Shown: positions 17,828-28,410 of the stretch, piece after piece | Position numbering within the stretch: position 1 is the stretch's first letter | Layout of the letters: each line of letters starts with the position of its first letter | Assembly (NCBI GenBank): GCA_963205315.1 | Contig: CAUJIO010000022.1 | Span: 1 to 64,000 of the forward strand | Length of the DNA: 64,000 bases | Origin: Pseudomonadota bacterium | GTDB taxonomy: Bacteria > Pseudomonadota > Alphaproteobacteria > Rhizobiales > Aestuariivirgaceae | Direction of reading: 5' to 3' | Program-made: the position numbers and the translations under genes | Notes under the pieces: model-generated | Database searches by the model: none | Told to the model about the DNA's origin: nothing | What the model saw: only the letters and a program-made list of their open reading frames with translations

Positions 17828-19249
17828 GTGTTTCCCGCCCGTACATTCCAAGGCAAACGTGTCGCAGTCTTCGGACTTGCGCGCTCCGGCACGGCTTGTG
17901 TCGAAGCGCTTCAACTTGGCGGGGCTGAGGTTCATGCCTGGGACGATTCGAATCCGGCGGTCGAGAAGGCCAGGGCGCAAGGGCTGCCGATCACAAATCT
18001 GCACGGCCTTGATTTCTCCGGACTCGACGCATTGGTGCTCAGCCCGGGCGTTCCGCTGACCCATCCTGAACCACACTGGACTGTGCTGAAGGCCCGTCAT
18101 GCGGGAATCGAAATCATCGGCGACACGGAAGTGTTCGCCCGCGAGGCCGATGCGGCAGGCGCACTCATCGTCGGGATCACCGGCACCAATGGCAAGTCGA
18201 CCACCACTGCGCTGATTGGCCATGTGCTGCAGTCCGCCGGGCTCGACGCCGAAGTCGGGGGCAATATCGGCAAGGCCGTGTTCCTGCTGAGCCAGCCGAT
18301 CAAGAACCGCATCTATGTGCTGGAACTGTCGTCCTTCCAGATCGACCTGATGCCGGGCCTCAAGCCGCGTGTTGGCATTCTGACCAATCTGTCGCCAGAT
18401 CATCTCGACCGGCACGGCAATATGGAAAACTATTCGGCGGTGAAGGCGCGCATGTTCGCGCGCCAGAGCAAGGCCGATACCGCGCTGTGCGGCGTCGATG
18501 ACGGCTGGTCGGCCTCGATCGCTGACAAGGCGCGACAGTCCGGAGCAGATGTCCGCCGCGTCTCCGTCGTCGAAGGCCTCGCCGATGGAATCACCGCGTT
18601 TGACGGCATCCTGCGCGACCGCCGCAAGGGGCTCACCAAAGCCGAGATCGACCTGCGCTCCATGCCGGCGCTCAAGGGCAGGCACAATTGGCAGAATGCC
18701 TGCATGGCCTATGGCGCGGCTCGGGCCTTTGGCGTCGCGCCTGATGTCATCGAAAGAGCCATGGCGAGTTTTCCGGGACTTGCGCATCGTATGCAACGGG
18801 TCGCATCCGTCGGGGGGATCTCGTTCGTCAACGACTCCAAGGCAACGAATGCCGATGCGGCCGAGAAGGCCTTGTCTTCCTTCGATACGATCTACTGGAT
18901 CGCCGGCGGTTTGGCCAAGGCCGGCGGGATCGAACCGCTGAAACCGCTGTTCGGAAATGTGGTGAGGACCTATCTTATTGGTCAAGCCACGGAGGACTTT
19001 GCAGCGACTCTGGCCGGTTCCATGCCGTTCGAGAAGTCGGGCACGCTCGACAAGGCCGTCGTCTCGGCGCTGCGCGATGCAAGAGCCGATGGCCGCAAGG
19101 ATGCCGTAGTCCTGCTATCGCCGGCCTGCGCCTCGTTCGACCAGTATCCCAATTTCGAAGTGCGTGGCGATGCCTTCGTCAAGGCCGTGGCGGCATTGCC
19201 GGGCGTTCAGATGACCTGTGATGGAGATGCACATGCTGCTCGGACGTAG
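17828..19249 (+). CDS. murD: UDP-MurNAc-L-Ala:D-Glu ligase
   Basis: 473 aa from GTG. An N-terminal Rossmann domain (KRVAVFGLARSGTA), ATP loop GITGTNGKSTTTALIGH, and NLSPDHLDRHGNMENYSAVKA and VNDSKATNADAAEKAL in the later domains identify MurD. It adds D-glutamate to UDP-MurNAc-Ala. It starts eight bases after mraY and its 3' end overlaps the start of ftsW. Confidence 0.97.
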   Translation: MFPARTFQGKRVAVFGLARSGTACVEALQLGGAEVHAWDDSNPAVEKARAQGLPITNLHGLDFSGLDALVLSPGVPLTHPEPHWTVLKARHAGIEIIGDTEVFAREADAAGALIVGITGTNGKSTTTALIGHVLQSAGLDAEVGGNIGKAVFLLSQPIKNRIYVLELSSFQIDLMPGLKPRVGILTNLSPDHLDRHGNMENYSAVKARMFARQSKADTALCGVDDGWSASIADKARQSGADVRRVSVVEGLADGITAFDGILRDRRKGLTKAEIDLRSMPALKGRHNWQNACMAYGAARAFGVAPDVIERAMASFPGLAHRMQRVASVGGISFVNDSKATNADAAEKALSSFDTIYWIAGGLAKAGGIEPLKPLFGNVVRTYLIGQATEDFAATLAGSMPFEKSGTLDKAVVSALRDARADGRKDAVVLLSPACASFDQYPNFEVRGDAFVKAVAALPGVQMTCDGDAHAART

Positions 19250-20381
19250 CGATCGCGGACTTCTCGCGCAGTGGTGGTTCACGGTCGACCGTGTGCTGAT
19301 GTCGGCGGTTCTCCTGCTCATGGCATCGGGCGTGCTGATCAGCATGGCGGCGAGTCCGCCAGTGGCCGAACGCATTGGCGTCGACACGTTCCATTTCTTC
19401 CGCGGCCAGTTGTTCTATCTCGTCGTCATCGCCGTGCCGATGCTGGTGACGCTGTCGTTCTTTCCGCCGCGCTGGGCAAGACGCGCAGGGCTCATCGTCT
19501 TCGGACTCTCGCTGGCGCTCATGGTGGCGGCGCTGTTCTTTGGACCGGAGATCAAGGGTGCGCACCGCTGGATCAATATCGGCCCGCTCAACTTGCAGCC
19601 GTCGGAACTGGCAAAGCCAAGTTTCGTGGTGGTTGCGGCGTGGTTTCTTGCCGAGCATACGCGGCGGCCGGAAATGCCCGGACATTTTGTGGCGTTCGCA
19701 ATGGCTGCTGTCTTCCTTGGCTTGCTGATCCTGCAACCGGACTTCGGCCAGACTGCACTGGTGGTTCTCACTTTCGGCGCCATGCTGCTGATCTATGGTA
19801 TTTCGTGGATTACGGTTGTCAGCCTTGCCGGCCTTGCCGGAGCCGGCGTACTTGCCGCCTACGCAATGGTGCCGCACGTGCAATCGCGCGTCGACCGGTT
19901 CCTGAGCCCCGACAAGGGTGATACGTTCCAGGTTGACACCGCCATTCGCGCCTTCAAGAACGGCGGCTTCATGGGGGCAGGACCAGGCGGGGGCGAAGCA
20001 AAGCTTGTGCTGCCCGATGCCCATACAGATTTCACCTTCGCGGTCGTGGGCGAAGAGTTCGGCCTCATCGCATGCCTTCTGCTGATGTCGCTGTTTGCAT
20101 TCGTCGTCCTCCGCGTTCTGATGCGAGCGAAGGCTGAACAGGATCCGTTTTCGGCACTCGCGTTGAGTGGCTTCGCCCTGATTTTTGGCTTTCAGGCGGT
20201 CATCAACATGGGTGTCAATGTCGCGCTGCTGCCGGCCAAGGGAATGACCCTGCCGTTCATTTCGTATGGCGGTTCTTCGCTGATCGGCATGGCCTTCGCC
20301 ATGGGACTGGTGCTGGCGCTCGGCCGCCGGCGGCCCAGCGTCCAGTCTCGCATTCATCATTTGTCGCCAGCCTTTGCGTGA
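19233..20381 (+). CDS. ftsW: Septal peptidoglycan glycosyltransferase FtsW (SEDS family)
   Basis: 382 aa, about ten membrane helices. SEDS motifs: GAHRWINIGPLNLQPSELAK, the loop GPGGGEAKLVLPDAHTDFTF with the conserved Asp region, and ALLPAKGMTLPFISYGGSS. It polymerises lipid II at the septum with FtsI. Several in-frame starts (GTG 19218, ATG 19221, 19227, 19233) lie inside the end of murD; I chose 19233 because GGAG stands seven bases before it. The 17-base overlap with murD implies coupled translation. Confidence 0.95.
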   Translation: MLLGRSDRGLLAQWWFTVDRVLMSAVLLLMASGVLISMAASPPVAERIGVDTFHFFRGQLFYLVVIAVPMLVTLSFFPPRWARRAGLIVFGLSLALMVAALFFGPEIKGAHRWINIGPLNLQPSELAKPSFVVVAAWFLAEHTRRPEMPGHFVAFAMAAVFLGLLILQPDFGQTALVVLTFGAMLLIYGISWITVVSLAGLAGAGVLAAYAMVPHVQSRVDRFLSPDKGDTFQVDTAIRAFKNGGFMGAGPGGGEAKLVLPDAHTDFTFAVVGEEFGLIACLLLMSLFAFVVLRVLMRAKAEQDPFSALALSGFALIFGFQAVINMGVNVALLPAKGMTLPFISYGGSSLIGMAFAMGLVLALGRRRPSVQSRIHHLSPAFA

Positions 20382-20387
20382 GACCTG

Positions 20388-21488
20388 ATGACCTCGAAAG
20401 GGACCATTGTACTCGCCGCGGGTGGCACGGGCGGACATCTGTTTCCGGCCCAGGCACTGGCTGAGGAGCTGACGCGGCGCGGATATACAATTCATCTGAT
20501 GACGGATGAACGTGTCCGCGATTACGGCAAGAGTTTTCCCGCCACCGAGATTCATGTGGTGCCTTCGGCGACGCTGTCACTGTCGAAGCCGTGGCTGGTG
20601 CCATCGCGCGCCCTCAGGCTCTATGGCGGCTATCGGCAGGCGCGTGACATCCTGAAACGCGTGAAGCCATTGGCGGTTGTCGGCTTTGGCGGATATCCGT
20701 CCTTCCCGCCGATCCTTGCGGCATGGCGGCTGAAGATTCCGTCCTGCGTGCATGACCAGAACGCCGTGATGGGACGAGCCAACAAGGTCCTGGCGAAATG
20801 GGCCGATGCTGTGGCTTCATCCTTTCCCGATCTCAAGGGATTGCCGCCGGAAGCCGCGAAGAAACTCACCATCACCGGAAATCCGGTGCGCGATCTGGTG
20901 CTGAAGCAACAGGGCGTGGCCTATCCGGCATTCGATACATTCAATCTGCTGGTGTTCGGCGGCAGCCAGGGCGCGCAGTTCTTCGGTGAGTTCATGCCGA
21001 GGGTTTTTGCCGCCATGACGCCGGAGCAACGCCGCGGCATCCGGCTCACCCAGCAGGTGCGGCAGGAAAACATGGACGCCGTGTCGCAGGCCTATGCAGG
21101 ACTCGGTCTCGACTGCGAGCTCAATCCGTTCTTCATGGACATGCCGGCACGTATCGCCAGATCGCATCTCGTCGTCTGCCGCTCGGGCGCATCGACGATT
21201 GCCGAATTGGGCGTCATCGGCCGGCCAGCGGTGATGGTGCCGCTGCCGCATGCGATCGACAATGACCAATTGCGCAATGCCGAAAGTTTCGCCGCGGCAG
21301 GTGCAGGCTGGGTTCATCCACAGGCTTCGCTGGATCCGAAGTCCTTTGCCCAATTTCTGACATCGCTTCGCGGTTCAGAGCAGCAACTCCAACAGGCCGC
21401 CGCCGCGGCACTGGGCCATGGACGGCCCGATGCAGCCTTGAGGCTGGCCGACCTCACCGAAAAGATTGCAGGGAAAAAGACCTCATGA
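20388..21488 (+). CDS. murG: Lipid II synthase (UDP-GlcNAc transferase)
   Basis: 366 aa GT-B enzyme. N-terminal glycine loop [32 protein letters not shown], and the C-terminal nucleotide-site motif [31 protein letters not shown]. It adds GlcNAc to lipid I on the inner face of the membrane. It begins six bases after ftsW and overlaps murC by four bases. Confidence 0.97.
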   Translation: MTSKGTIVLAAGGTGGHLFPAQALAEELTRRGYTIHLMTDERVRDYGKSFPATEIHVVPSATLSLSKPWLVPSRALRLYGGYRQARDILKRVKPLAVVGFGGYPSFPPILAAWRLKIPSCVHDQNAVMGRANKVLAKWADAVASSFPDLKGLPPEAAKKLTITGNPVRDLVLKQQGVAYPAFDTFNLLVFGGSQGAQFFGEFMPRVFAAMTPEQRRGIRLTQQVRQENMDAVSQAYAGLGLDCELNPFFMDMPARIARSHLVVCRSGASTIAELGVIGRPAVMVPLPHAIDNDQLRNAESFAAAGAGWVHPQASLDPKSFAQFLTSLRGSEQQLQQAAAAALGHGRPDAALRLADLTEKIAGKKTS

Positions 21489-22903
21489 AACTGCCGCGCG
21501 ACGTAGGACCCATTCATTTCATCGGCATCGGCGGCATCGGCATGAGCGGCATTGCCGAAGTCATGGGCACGCTGGGCTACAAGGTGCAAGGCTCGGATCT
21601 CACCGACAACTACAACGTGGCACGCTTGCGCAAGGCGGGTATCGACGTGCACATCGGGCACAGGGCGGAGAACATCGGCGAGTCGCAGGTCGTGGTGGTT
21701 TCGTCTGCCGTGAAGGACGACAATCCGGAGCTGGTCGAAGCGCGCAACCGCTATCTGCCCATCGTGCGCCGCGCCGAAATGCTGGCCGAACTGATGCGGT
21801 TCAAGTCTTGTGTCGCTGTCGGCGGTACGCATGGCAAGACGACGACAACGTCGCTGGTTGCGGCGCTGCTCGATGCCGGGGGCCTCGATCCGACTGTCAT
21901 CAACGGCGGGATCATCAATGCCTATGGCACCAATGCGCGGCTCGGCAAGGGCGACTGGATGGTCGTCGAGTCGGATGAGTCCGACGGCACCTTCGTCAAG
22001 CTTCCGGCGGATGTGGTGATCGTTACCAACATCGATCCCGAGCATCTCGATCACTACGGCACGTTCGACAAGGCCAAGGAGGCTTTTCTGGCCTTTGTTG
22101 AAAACATTCCGTTCTATGGCTTTGCGGTGATGTGCATCGATCATCCTGTGGTGCAGGAAATGATCGGCAAGGTGCGCGACCGCCGCGTCATCACCTATGG
22201 CCACAGCCCGCAGGCCGATGTGCGGCTGATGGATGTCAGCTATGCCAATGGCGAAACGCATTTTGCGGTGCGCATGACCAACCGCCGCACCGGCGAGACA
22301 CAGGACATCGACAATCTCAGCCTCGCCATCCCCGGCGATCACAATGCGCTCAATTCAACGGCGGCGCTGGCCGTCGCCAAGGAACTTGGATTGTCCGATG
22401 AGGCGATCCGCAAGGGCTTCAAGAGCTTTACCGGCGTCAAGCGGCGCTTCACCCGCACCGGCGAGCACAACGGAGTGACGGTGTATGACGACTATGGCCA
22501 TCACCCGGTGGAGATCGCCGCGGTGTTGCGCGCTGCGCGCCGCGTTGCTCAGGGCAGAGTGATCGCCGTCATGCAACCGCATCGCTATACGCGCCTGTCG
22601 TCGCTGTTCGCGGAGTTCTGCACCTGTTTCAACGATGCCGACACGGTGATCGTGGCGCCGGTCTATGCGGCGGGCGAAGCACCCATCGAAGGCGCCAATC
22701 ATATCTCGCTGGTCGAAGGCCTCAAGGCGCGCGGCCATCGCTCGGTGCATGCCCTCGACAAGCCGGAGCAACTGGCACCACTGGTGCGCAATCTGGTGAG
22801 GCCGGGCGATATCGTCATGTGCCTCGGTGCCGGCACCATCACCCAGTGGGCCTATGCGTTGCCGGGGCAACTTGCAGCTTTCGACGACAAGGCAGGGCAA
22901 TAA
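21485..22903 (+). CDS. murC: UDP-MurNAc:L-alanine ligase
   Basis: 472 aa. N-terminal [18 protein letters not shown] loop [22 protein letters not shown] and [18 protein letters not shown] are the diagnostic MurC motifs. It adds the first stem-peptide residue. Starts by ATGA overlap with murG and ends by TAATG overlap with murB. Confidence 0.97.
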   Translation: MKLPRDVGPIHFIGIGGIGMSGIAEVMGTLGYKVQGSDLTDNYNVARLRKAGIDVHIGHRAENIGESQVVVVSSAVKDDNPELVEARNRYLPIVRRAEMLAELMRFKSCVAVGGTHGKTTTTSLVAALLDAGGLDPTVINGGIINAYGTNARLGKGDWMVVESDESDGTFVKLPADVVIVTNIDPEHLDHYGTFDKAKEAFLAFVENIPFYGFAVMCIDHPVVQEMIGKVRDRRVITYGHSPQADVRLMDVSYANGETHFAVRMTNRRTGETQDIDNLSLAIPGDHNALNSTAALAVAKELGLSDEAIRKGFKSFTGVKRRFTRTGEHNGVTVYDDYGHHPVEIAAVLRAARRVAQGRVIAVMQPHRYTRLSSLFAEFCTCFNDADTVIVAPVYAAGEAPIEGANHISLVEGLKARGHRSVHALDKPEQLAPLVRNLVRPGDIVMCLGAGTITQWAYALPGQLAAFDDKAGQ

Positions 22904-23832
22904 TGGCTGGACTGAACGGCGAGGCCTTGCTGAAGCGTTTGCCTCCCGTCCGCGGACGGCTGGAGGCCAATGCGCCGCTGGCCGATCTCACCTGGTTCCG
23001 CGCCGGGGGTCCGGCGGAGGTTCTGTTCACGCCAGCCGATGAGGCCGATCTCGCAGCGTTTCTCAAGGGCACGGCCGCAGACATTCCGGTTTATGTGATC
23101 GGCGTCGGCTCCAACCTGCTGGTGCGTGATGGCGGCGTTGCCGGTGTGGTCATCCGCCTGGGCCGCGGTTTTGCCGATGTGACGCTCGAAGATGGCAACC
23201 GGATCCGCGCAGGGGCAGCGGCACTCGATGTCCGCGTCGCCCGCTTTGCGCAGGAAAAAAGTATCGATGCATTAACCTTTCTGAGAGGTATACCGGGCAC
23301 GATCGGCGGTGCGTTGCGCATGAACGCCGGAGCCTATGGTGGGGAAACCAAGGACGTTCTGGTCGAGGCGCGTGCTGTCGACCGGACCGGGAATATCCAC
23401 GTGCTGTCCAATGCGGACCTGAAATACACCTATCGCCATTCTGGTGCGCCGGAAGACCTGATCTTCACGTCGGCGCTGCTGCAGGGCCGTGCCGGCGATC
23501 CGGCGGAGATTGCCGCCGCCATGGACAAGATCACCTCGAGCCGTGAAGCGACGCAGCCGATCAAGAGCCGCACTGGCGGCTCCACCTTCAAGAATCCGCC
23601 TGGCAACAAGTCCTGGCAATTGATCGATGCCGCCGGCATGCGCGGTTTTGCTGTCGGGCCGGCGAAAGTGTCGGAACTGCACTGCAACTTCCTCATCAAC
23701 GAGGGTGGCGCCACCGCCGCCCAGATCGAAGAACTGGGCGAGACGGTCCGGTCCCGGGTCAAAGCCAATTCCGGCATCGACCTCGACTGGGAAATCAAGC
23801 GTATCGGCCTCGCTTCCCAGGGTGCATCATGA
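22903..23832 (+). CDS. murB: UDP-N-acetylenolpyruvoylglucosamine reductase
   Basis: 309 aa from the ATG at 22903; an in-frame ATG at 22819 is inside murC and rejected. FAD-binding motifs [18 protein letters not shown] and [20 protein letters not shown], then [20 protein letters not shown] with the catalytic Ser, and [13 protein letters not shown]. It reduces the enolpyruvyl group to give UDP-MurNAc. It is the shorter Type II/IIa-like form common in alphaproteobacteria. Overlaps ddl by four bases. Confidence 0.97.
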   Translation: MAGLNGEALLKRLPPVRGRLEANAPLADLTWFRAGGPAEVLFTPADEADLAAFLKGTAADIPVYVIGVGSNLLVRDGGVAGVVIRLGRGFADVTLEDGNRIRAGAAALDVRVARFAQEKSIDALTFLRGIPGTIGGALRMNAGAYGGETKDVLVEARAVDRTGNIHVLSNADLKYTYRHSGAPEDLIFTSALLQGRAGDPAEIAAAMDKITSSREATQPIKSRTGGSTFKNPPGNKSWQLIDAAGMRGFAVGPAKVSELHCNFLINEGGATAAQIEELGETVRSRVKANSGIDLDWEIKRIGLASQGAS

Positions 23833-24776
23833 AGCCGAAACTCGTTCCGCAGGACACCACCGTCGCCGTGCTGATGGGCGGCTGGTCGGCCGAGCGGCCG
23901 GTGAGCATCGCTTCGGGCGAAGCCTGTTCGGAGGCCTTGCGCCGGGCCGGCTTCAAAGTGGTTCCCATCGACGTCACGCGCGAGCGCATCGTCTCGATCC
24001 TTCAGGATCTCCGGCCCGACGTTGCCTTCAATGCGCTGCATGGCAAATGGGGCGAGGATGGCTGCTGTGCAGCAGTGCTCGAAACGCTGCAGATTCCCTA
24101 TACGCATTCCGGTGTGCTGGCCTCGTCGCTGGCGATGCACAAGGAGAAGTCGAAGGCGATCTTCCGTGCGGCCCATATTCCCGTCGCCGAAAGCAAATTG
24201 GTCGAACTCGAGATGGTCGCGACCCAGCATCCGATGCCGCCGCCCTACGTGGTCAAGCCGGTGGCGGAGGGCTCCAGCGTCGGCGTGCACATCGTCATGT
24301 CGTCGTCCAATGGTCCAGCCCACCTTGTGCTGGAACAGCGCGATCTTTTCGGCACCCATGCGATGGTCGAACGCTTCATTCCCGGCAAGGAACTCACCTG
24401 CGCTGTGGTTGGCGACGTAGCACTCGGCGTCATCGACATCGTGTCGAAAAGCTCGACCTGGTATGACTACAATTCAAAATATGCGCCGGGCGGATCGCAG
24501 CACATCCTGCCCGCCGAAATTCCCAATGACGTCTATCGCAAGTGCCAGCAATACGCGATCCTCGCGCATCAGGCGCTGGGTTGCCGGGGCGTGTCGCGTT
24601 CCGACTTCCGCTACAACGATGTGCCGGGCGGCGAAGGCGAACTGATCCTGCTCGAAGTCAACACCCAACCTGGAATGACGGGCACCTCGCTCGTTCCCGA
24701 ACTGGCAGCCCACGCCGGCCACAGTTTCGAGGACCTCGTCACCTGGATGGTCAACGACGCGTCGCTTGACAGATGA
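23829..24776 (+). CDS. ddl: D-alanine--D-alanine ligase
   Basis: 315 aa ATP-grasp enzyme. [17 protein letters not shown] at the N-terminus, [31 protein letters not shown] for ATP binding, and [18 protein letters not shown] for magnesium. It makes the D-Ala-D-Ala used by MurF. Starts by ATGA overlap with murB and ends by ATGA overlap with ftsQ. Confidence 0.97.
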   Translation: MKPKLVPQDTTVAVLMGGWSAERPVSIASGEACSEALRRAGFKVVPIDVTRERIVSILQDLRPDVAFNALHGKWGEDGCCAAVLETLQIPYTHSGVLASSLAMHKEKSKAIFRAAHIPVAESKLVELEMVATQHPMPPPYVVKPVAEGSSVGVHIVMSSSNGPAHLVLEQRDLFGTHAMVERFIPGKELTCAVVGDVALGVIDIVSKSSTWYDYNSKYAPGGSQHILPAEIPNDVYRKCQQYAILAHQALGCRGVSRSDFRYNDVPGGEGELILLEVNTQPGMTGTSLVPELAAHAGHSFEDLVTWMVNDASLDR

Positions 24777-25624
24777 CCGAACACGCCGCCCGCGTCTACG
24801 AACGTCAACCGGTCTCATGGCTCGACCGTGGCAACACCTTGCGTGTGCGCGTGGCCTCACGCGCATCGGCACTGATGTTCCTCGGGCTTGTCATTGCTTC
24901 AGGCCTGGTCAAGGGCGGCTACCTCGATTACGAAGGCAGCAAGTGGCTGATGCTGCCAGGCAAGGCGGCAGGCGTCGTGGGCATGGCAGCGGAAGACATT
25001 ACCATCACCGGCCTGTCGCACCACGATCCGGAAGTCCTGCTTTCGGCCATCGGTGTTTCGCCGGGCGGCTCGCTCATCGGCTTTGATGCGGCGCTGGCCC
25101 GGCGCATTCTCGAGAATCTCGACTGGATCGAAGGCGCCAAGGTGCAGCGGCGGTTCCCCAATCAGCTCGACATCGCGGTGCGTGAACGTGATCCCTTCGC
25201 CATCTGGCAGCGTGGTGCTGCCTACTATGTCATCGACAAGACGGGGGCGGCGATGAGCGGGCTTGCGGCGTCGCAACTGGTGAAGTTGCCGCTGGTCACC
25301 GGCGAGGGGGCAAATCTCGCGGCAGCAGAACTCATTAACCAACTTGAAGCCTATCCTGACCTAATGTTGCAGGTGAAGGCGGCGGCGCGTGTGGGCGGCC
25401 GGCGCTGGACACTCTACCTCGACAGCGGCGTCACCGTGCTGCTGCCCGAGCGCGACTGGATCGCGGCGATCGCCAGGGTCAACGACCTCAACGTCTCGCA
25501 ACAGATCCTGTCGAAAGGCATCAAATCGGTGGATATGCGCCTCGATGGGCGCGTAACGGTGGAAGTGGCGGAGATCGCAGCCGGGGCCGACGGAACGGAC
25601 AAGAAGACGTTGGCCAAACGGTAG
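24773..25624 (+). CDS. ftsQ: Cell division protein FtsQ
   Basis: 283 aa bitopic protein: a cytoplasmic tail of about 25 residues, one transmembrane helix (about 30-47, ASALMFLGLVIASGLVKGGY), a POTRA domain (about 80-150, DITITGLSHHDPEVLLSAIG and VQRRFPNQLDIAVRERDPFAIW), and the FtsQ beta domain ending in SVDMRLDGRVTV. FtsQ recruits FtsL and FtsB. Overlaps ddl by four bases; followed by a 36-base gap before ftsA. Confidence 0.95.
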   Translation: MTEHAARVYERQPVSWLDRGNTLRVRVASRASALMFLGLVIASGLVKGGYLDYEGSKWLMLPGKAAGVVGMAAEDITITGLSHHDPEVLLSAIGVSPGGSLIGFDAALARRILENLDWIEGAKVQRRFPNQLDIAVRERDPFAIWQRGAAYYVIDKTGAAMSGLAASQLVKLPLVTGEGANLAAAELINQLEAYPDLMLQVKAAARVGGRRWTLYLDSGVTVLLPERDWIAAIARVNDLNVSQQILSKGIKSVDMRLDGRVTVEVAEIAAGADGTDKKTLAKR

Positions 25625-25660
25625 TCGGCACGGCTGGTGTGTGGGTGAGGGGTTTGCGTA

Positions 25661-26986
25661 ATGACGGTCGTACAGTTCCAGGGCAAGAACACAACGCGCG
25701 GACCCGCTGCGCCGAAGGGCGGGGTGATCGCAGCGCTCGACATCGGATCCACCAAGATCAGCTGCCTGATCGCCGAAGTGGCACCCGCCAAGCACCGCAC
25801 GTCTGACAGCGAAGACAAGAGCAGTCTGAAAATCCTCGGTGTGGGCCACCAGTTGTCGCGTGGCATTCGCGCTGGAGCGATCGTCAATGTTGATGAAGCC
25901 GAGCGCGCCATCCGGCTGGCCGTCGATGCGGCCGAGCGCATGGCCCAGCGGACCATCACCGAAGTCTATGTGAACGTGTCAGGCGGGCGCCCGCAGTCGC
26001 GTTTATACACATGGTCCGAGAAGACGGCGACCGGTCTCGTCAGTCCGCGCGACATGGACACGGTGCTCAATGGCCTCCTCAACCAGGTTGACCCGGGACG
26101 GCGCTCGATCCTGCATCTTGCACCCGTGCAATATCATCTCGACGACGCCAAGGGGGTGAAGGAGCCTCTCGGCATGTATGGCGAGACCTTGTCGCTCGAG
26201 CTCGGGGTCGTCACGGTTGAGACACCGCATCTGCGCAATCTCACGCTCGCCATCGAGCGGGCGCACCTGGCGATTGCCGGCTTCGTCATGTCGCCCTATG
26301 CGGCGGCGCGCTCGGTCATAGCCGAGGACGAGAAGGCGCTCGGCGTCACCGTCGTCGACATGGGCGGGGCCACCACCAGCTTCGCCATTTTCCACGAGAA
26401 CCATCTCGTCTCGGCCGACATCGTGCCGCTGGGCGGCCAGCATATCACCAATGACATTGCGCGCGGGTTGTCGACCACGATCGCCCATGCCGAACGCATG
26501 AAGACGCTCTGGGGCTCGGCACTGGCGTCGCAGACCGACGAGCGCGAAATGATCGCCGTGCCGCTCCTGGGAGAGCGTGGCGTCGATACGGTGCAGCAGG
26601 TGCCGAAGTCGATGCTCACCGGCATCATCCGGCCGCGCCTGGAAGAAATCTTCGAGATGTTGCGTGACAAGATCGAGACCTCGGGCACCGCGCATCTTGC
26701 GGGGCGCCGTGTGGTGATCACCGGTGGAGCCAGCCAGCTCAACGGAGTGCGCGAGGTGGCGAGCCAGTGGCTCGACCGTCAGGTGCGTCTCGGCACGCCG
26801 GCGCATCAGGCAGGGATGCCGGAGTCGGCGCACACGCCGGGCTTTGCGGTCTGCGCCGGATTGCTGAACTACGGCCTGAAGCCCGATCCACACTACGCGC
26901 TGCCGAAGGCCAAGGCGGACGAGGTGGAACGCGCGCAGCACGGCTATGTGCGCCGCATGGGCCGCTGGATCGCCGACAGCTTCTGA
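25661..26986 (+). CDS. ftsA: Cell division protein FtsA
   Basis: 441 aa actin-like ATPase. ALDIGSTKISCLIAEV (phosphate 1), VVDMGGATTSFAIF (phosphate 2), GGQHITNDIARGLSTTIAHAERMK and the adenosine motif VVITGGASQLNGVREVA are present. The last residues (YVRRMGRWIADSF) form the amphipathic membrane-binding helix that tethers FtsZ to the inner membrane. The next gene downstream is not ftsZ but a CNNM/CorC protein, which is unusual. Confidence 0.97.
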   Translation: MTVVQFQGKNTTRGPAAPKGGVIAALDIGSTKISCLIAEVAPAKHRTSDSEDKSSLKILGVGHQLSRGIRAGAIVNVDEAERAIRLAVDAAERMAQRTITEVYVNVSGGRPQSRLYTWSEKTATGLVSPRDMDTVLNGLLNQVDPGRRSILHLAPVQYHLDDAKGVKEPLGMYGETLSLELGVVTVETPHLRNLTLAIERAHLAIAGFVMSPYAAARSVIAEDEKALGVTVVDMGGATTSFAIFHENHLVSADIVPLGGQHITNDIARGLSTTIAHAERMKTLWGSALASQTDEREMIAVPLLGERGVDTVQQVPKSMLTGIIRPRLEEIFEMLRDKIETSGTAHLAGRRVVITGGASQLNGVREVASQWLDRQVRLGTPAHQAGMPESAHTPGFAVCAGLLNYGLKPDPHYALPKAKADEVERAQHGYVRRMGRWIADSF

Positions 26987-27035
26987 GAGAGCCGATTTGC
27001 ATCGACGGGAGTGAGGCGCTATATGCGCCCGCTCA

Positions 27036-28352
27036 ATGCTGTATCTCGAACTCCTGCTGGTCCTCGGGCTTGTCGCGCTGAACGGCGTGCTTGCCATGTC
27101 TGAAATGGCTGTCGTCTCTTCACGTCCCGGGCGCCTCAAGGCGATGCGCGACCGTGGCGTACCTGGTGCCCGCATGGCCCTGGCACTGACGGAAAATCCC
27201 GGCCGTTTTCTATCCACGGTTCAGGTCGGCATCACGCTCGTGGGGATTCTCGCCGGTGCGTTTTCCGGTGCTTCGCTGGGCGCGCGGCTTTCGGAATGGC
27301 TGATAGCGGCAGGAATTGACCATGCCTGGGCCGAGCCCATCGGCTTTGCCATCGTCGTTACTGCGATCACCTATGTCTCGCTGATCATCGGCGAACTCGT
27401 GCCAAAACAGCTGGCGTTGAAAAACCCGGAACTGATTGCCTGCCGTGTCGCCTGGCCGATGACACTCATGTCGAAAGCCGCGGCTCCGTTCGTATTCCTG
27501 CTCGATGGCTCGGGGAGGGCGCTCATCCGCCTCTTCGGCCAGACGGAGTCGAGCGAGGCGCAGGTGACGGACGAGGAGATCCGCACCATCATCGCCGAAG
27601 CTGAATCCGCGGGCGTCATCGAAAGCGGCGAACGCGACATGATTGCCGGCGTCATGCGTCTCGGCGACCGGCCGGTGCGGGTCATGATGACGCCGCTCAA
27701 CGACATCGACATGCTCAATGTCGAGGACGACACGGCGGTGTTGAAGCGCAAGATCATTGCCAGCCCGCATTCGCGCATTCCGGTGCATGCGGGCGATCCC
27801 GAGAATGCCATCGGCATCGTCCAGATCAAGGATGTGGCGGACATCCTGCTCGACCGCAAGAAACTCGATATCGCGGCCCTGGTGCAGAAGGTGCCGCTCA
27901 TTCCGGAGTCGATGCCGGCACTGGAAGCGATGGAGTTGTTCCGTGGATCTTCGATCCATCTGGCCTTCGTGCAGGACGAATATGGCCGGACACTGGGGAT
28001 CGTCACCGCGGCAGATTTGCTCGAGGCCATCGCCGGCAGCTTCGAGCCGGAAGGAGCGGACGCCGAAGGGGCCGTCGAGCGGGACGATGGTTCCTGGTTG
28101 CTGCCAGGCGGCATGGCGGTGGATGAGATGGCCCATAAGATCGGCTTCAACCTGCCGCCCAAACGGCGCTATGACACGGTGGCGGGCCTGGTGCTGGACG
28201 CCCTCAAGCACCTGCCGTCGCTGGGCCAGACGGCCGTGACCGGCGGCTGGCGGTTCGAGGTCATCGACCTCGACGGGCGGCGCATCGACAAGGTTCTGGC
28301 AAGCCGTGTCGTGGCAACGCACCGGAGGGCGGGACGCAAGGGGTCAATCTGA
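27036..28352 (+). CDS. CNNM/CorC (HlyC) family membrane protein between ftsA and ftsZ
   Basis: 438 aa. Residues 1-190 form a CNNM (DUF21) transmembrane domain with NGVLAMSEMAVVSSR, STVQVGITLVGILAGAF and GELVPKQLALKNPE; residues 205-335 carry a CBS pair (RPVRVMMTPLNDIDMLNVED, FVQDEYGRTLGIVTAADLLEA); residues 345-425 are the CorC_HlyC transporter-associated domain. Members are implicated in magnesium/cobalt efflux and older annotations call them haemolysins. The GGGAG ribosome site at 27007-27011 is separated from the ATG by a small hairpin (GGCGC/GCGCC, 27015-27029). Same strand as ftsA (49-base gap) and ftsZ (134-base gap). Confidence 0.9.
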   Translation: MLYLELLLVLGLVALNGVLAMSEMAVVSSRPGRLKAMRDRGVPGARMALALTENPGRFLSTVQVGITLVGILAGAFSGASLGARLSEWLIAAGIDHAWAEPIGFAIVVTAITYVSLIIGELVPKQLALKNPELIACRVAWPMTLMSKAAAPFVFLLDGSGRALIRLFGQTESSEAQVTDEEIRTIIAEAESAGVIESGERDMIAGVMRLGDRPVRVMMTPLNDIDMLNVEDDTAVLKRKIIASPHSRIPVHAGDPENAIGIVQIKDVADILLDRKKLDIAALVQKVPLIPESMPALEAMELFRGSSIHLAFVQDEYGRTLGIVTAADLLEAIAGSFEPEGADAEGAVERDDGSWLLPGGMAVDEMAHKIGFNLPPKRRYDTVAGLVLDALKHLPSLGQTAVTGGWRFEVIDLDGRRIDKVLASRVVATHRRAGRKGSI

Positions 28353-28370
28353 AGCAAATCTTAGCCCGCT

Positions 28371-28395
28371 GAGTCAAAACGATTCAGTTTGAGTC
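28371..28395. promoter_or_regulatory. Three GANTC sites at exact 10-bp spacing upstream of ftsZ
   Basis: GAGTC at 28371, GATTC at 28381 and GAGTC at 28391 lie on the same helical face about 95-115 bases before the ftsZ start. GANTC is the CcrM methylation target in alphaproteobacteria, and GcrA activates promoters containing it; ftsZ is a known CcrM/GcrA-dependent gene in Caulobacter. The sites are directly visible; the regulatory role is inferred. Confidence 0.6.
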
Positions 28396-28410
28396 GGATT
28401 TTCCGGGATT

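Noticed and set aside
17414-18985. 523-codon minus-strand frame opposite mraY and murD
   Set aside because: Antisense shadow; the plus strand carries complete, motif-intact enzymes.
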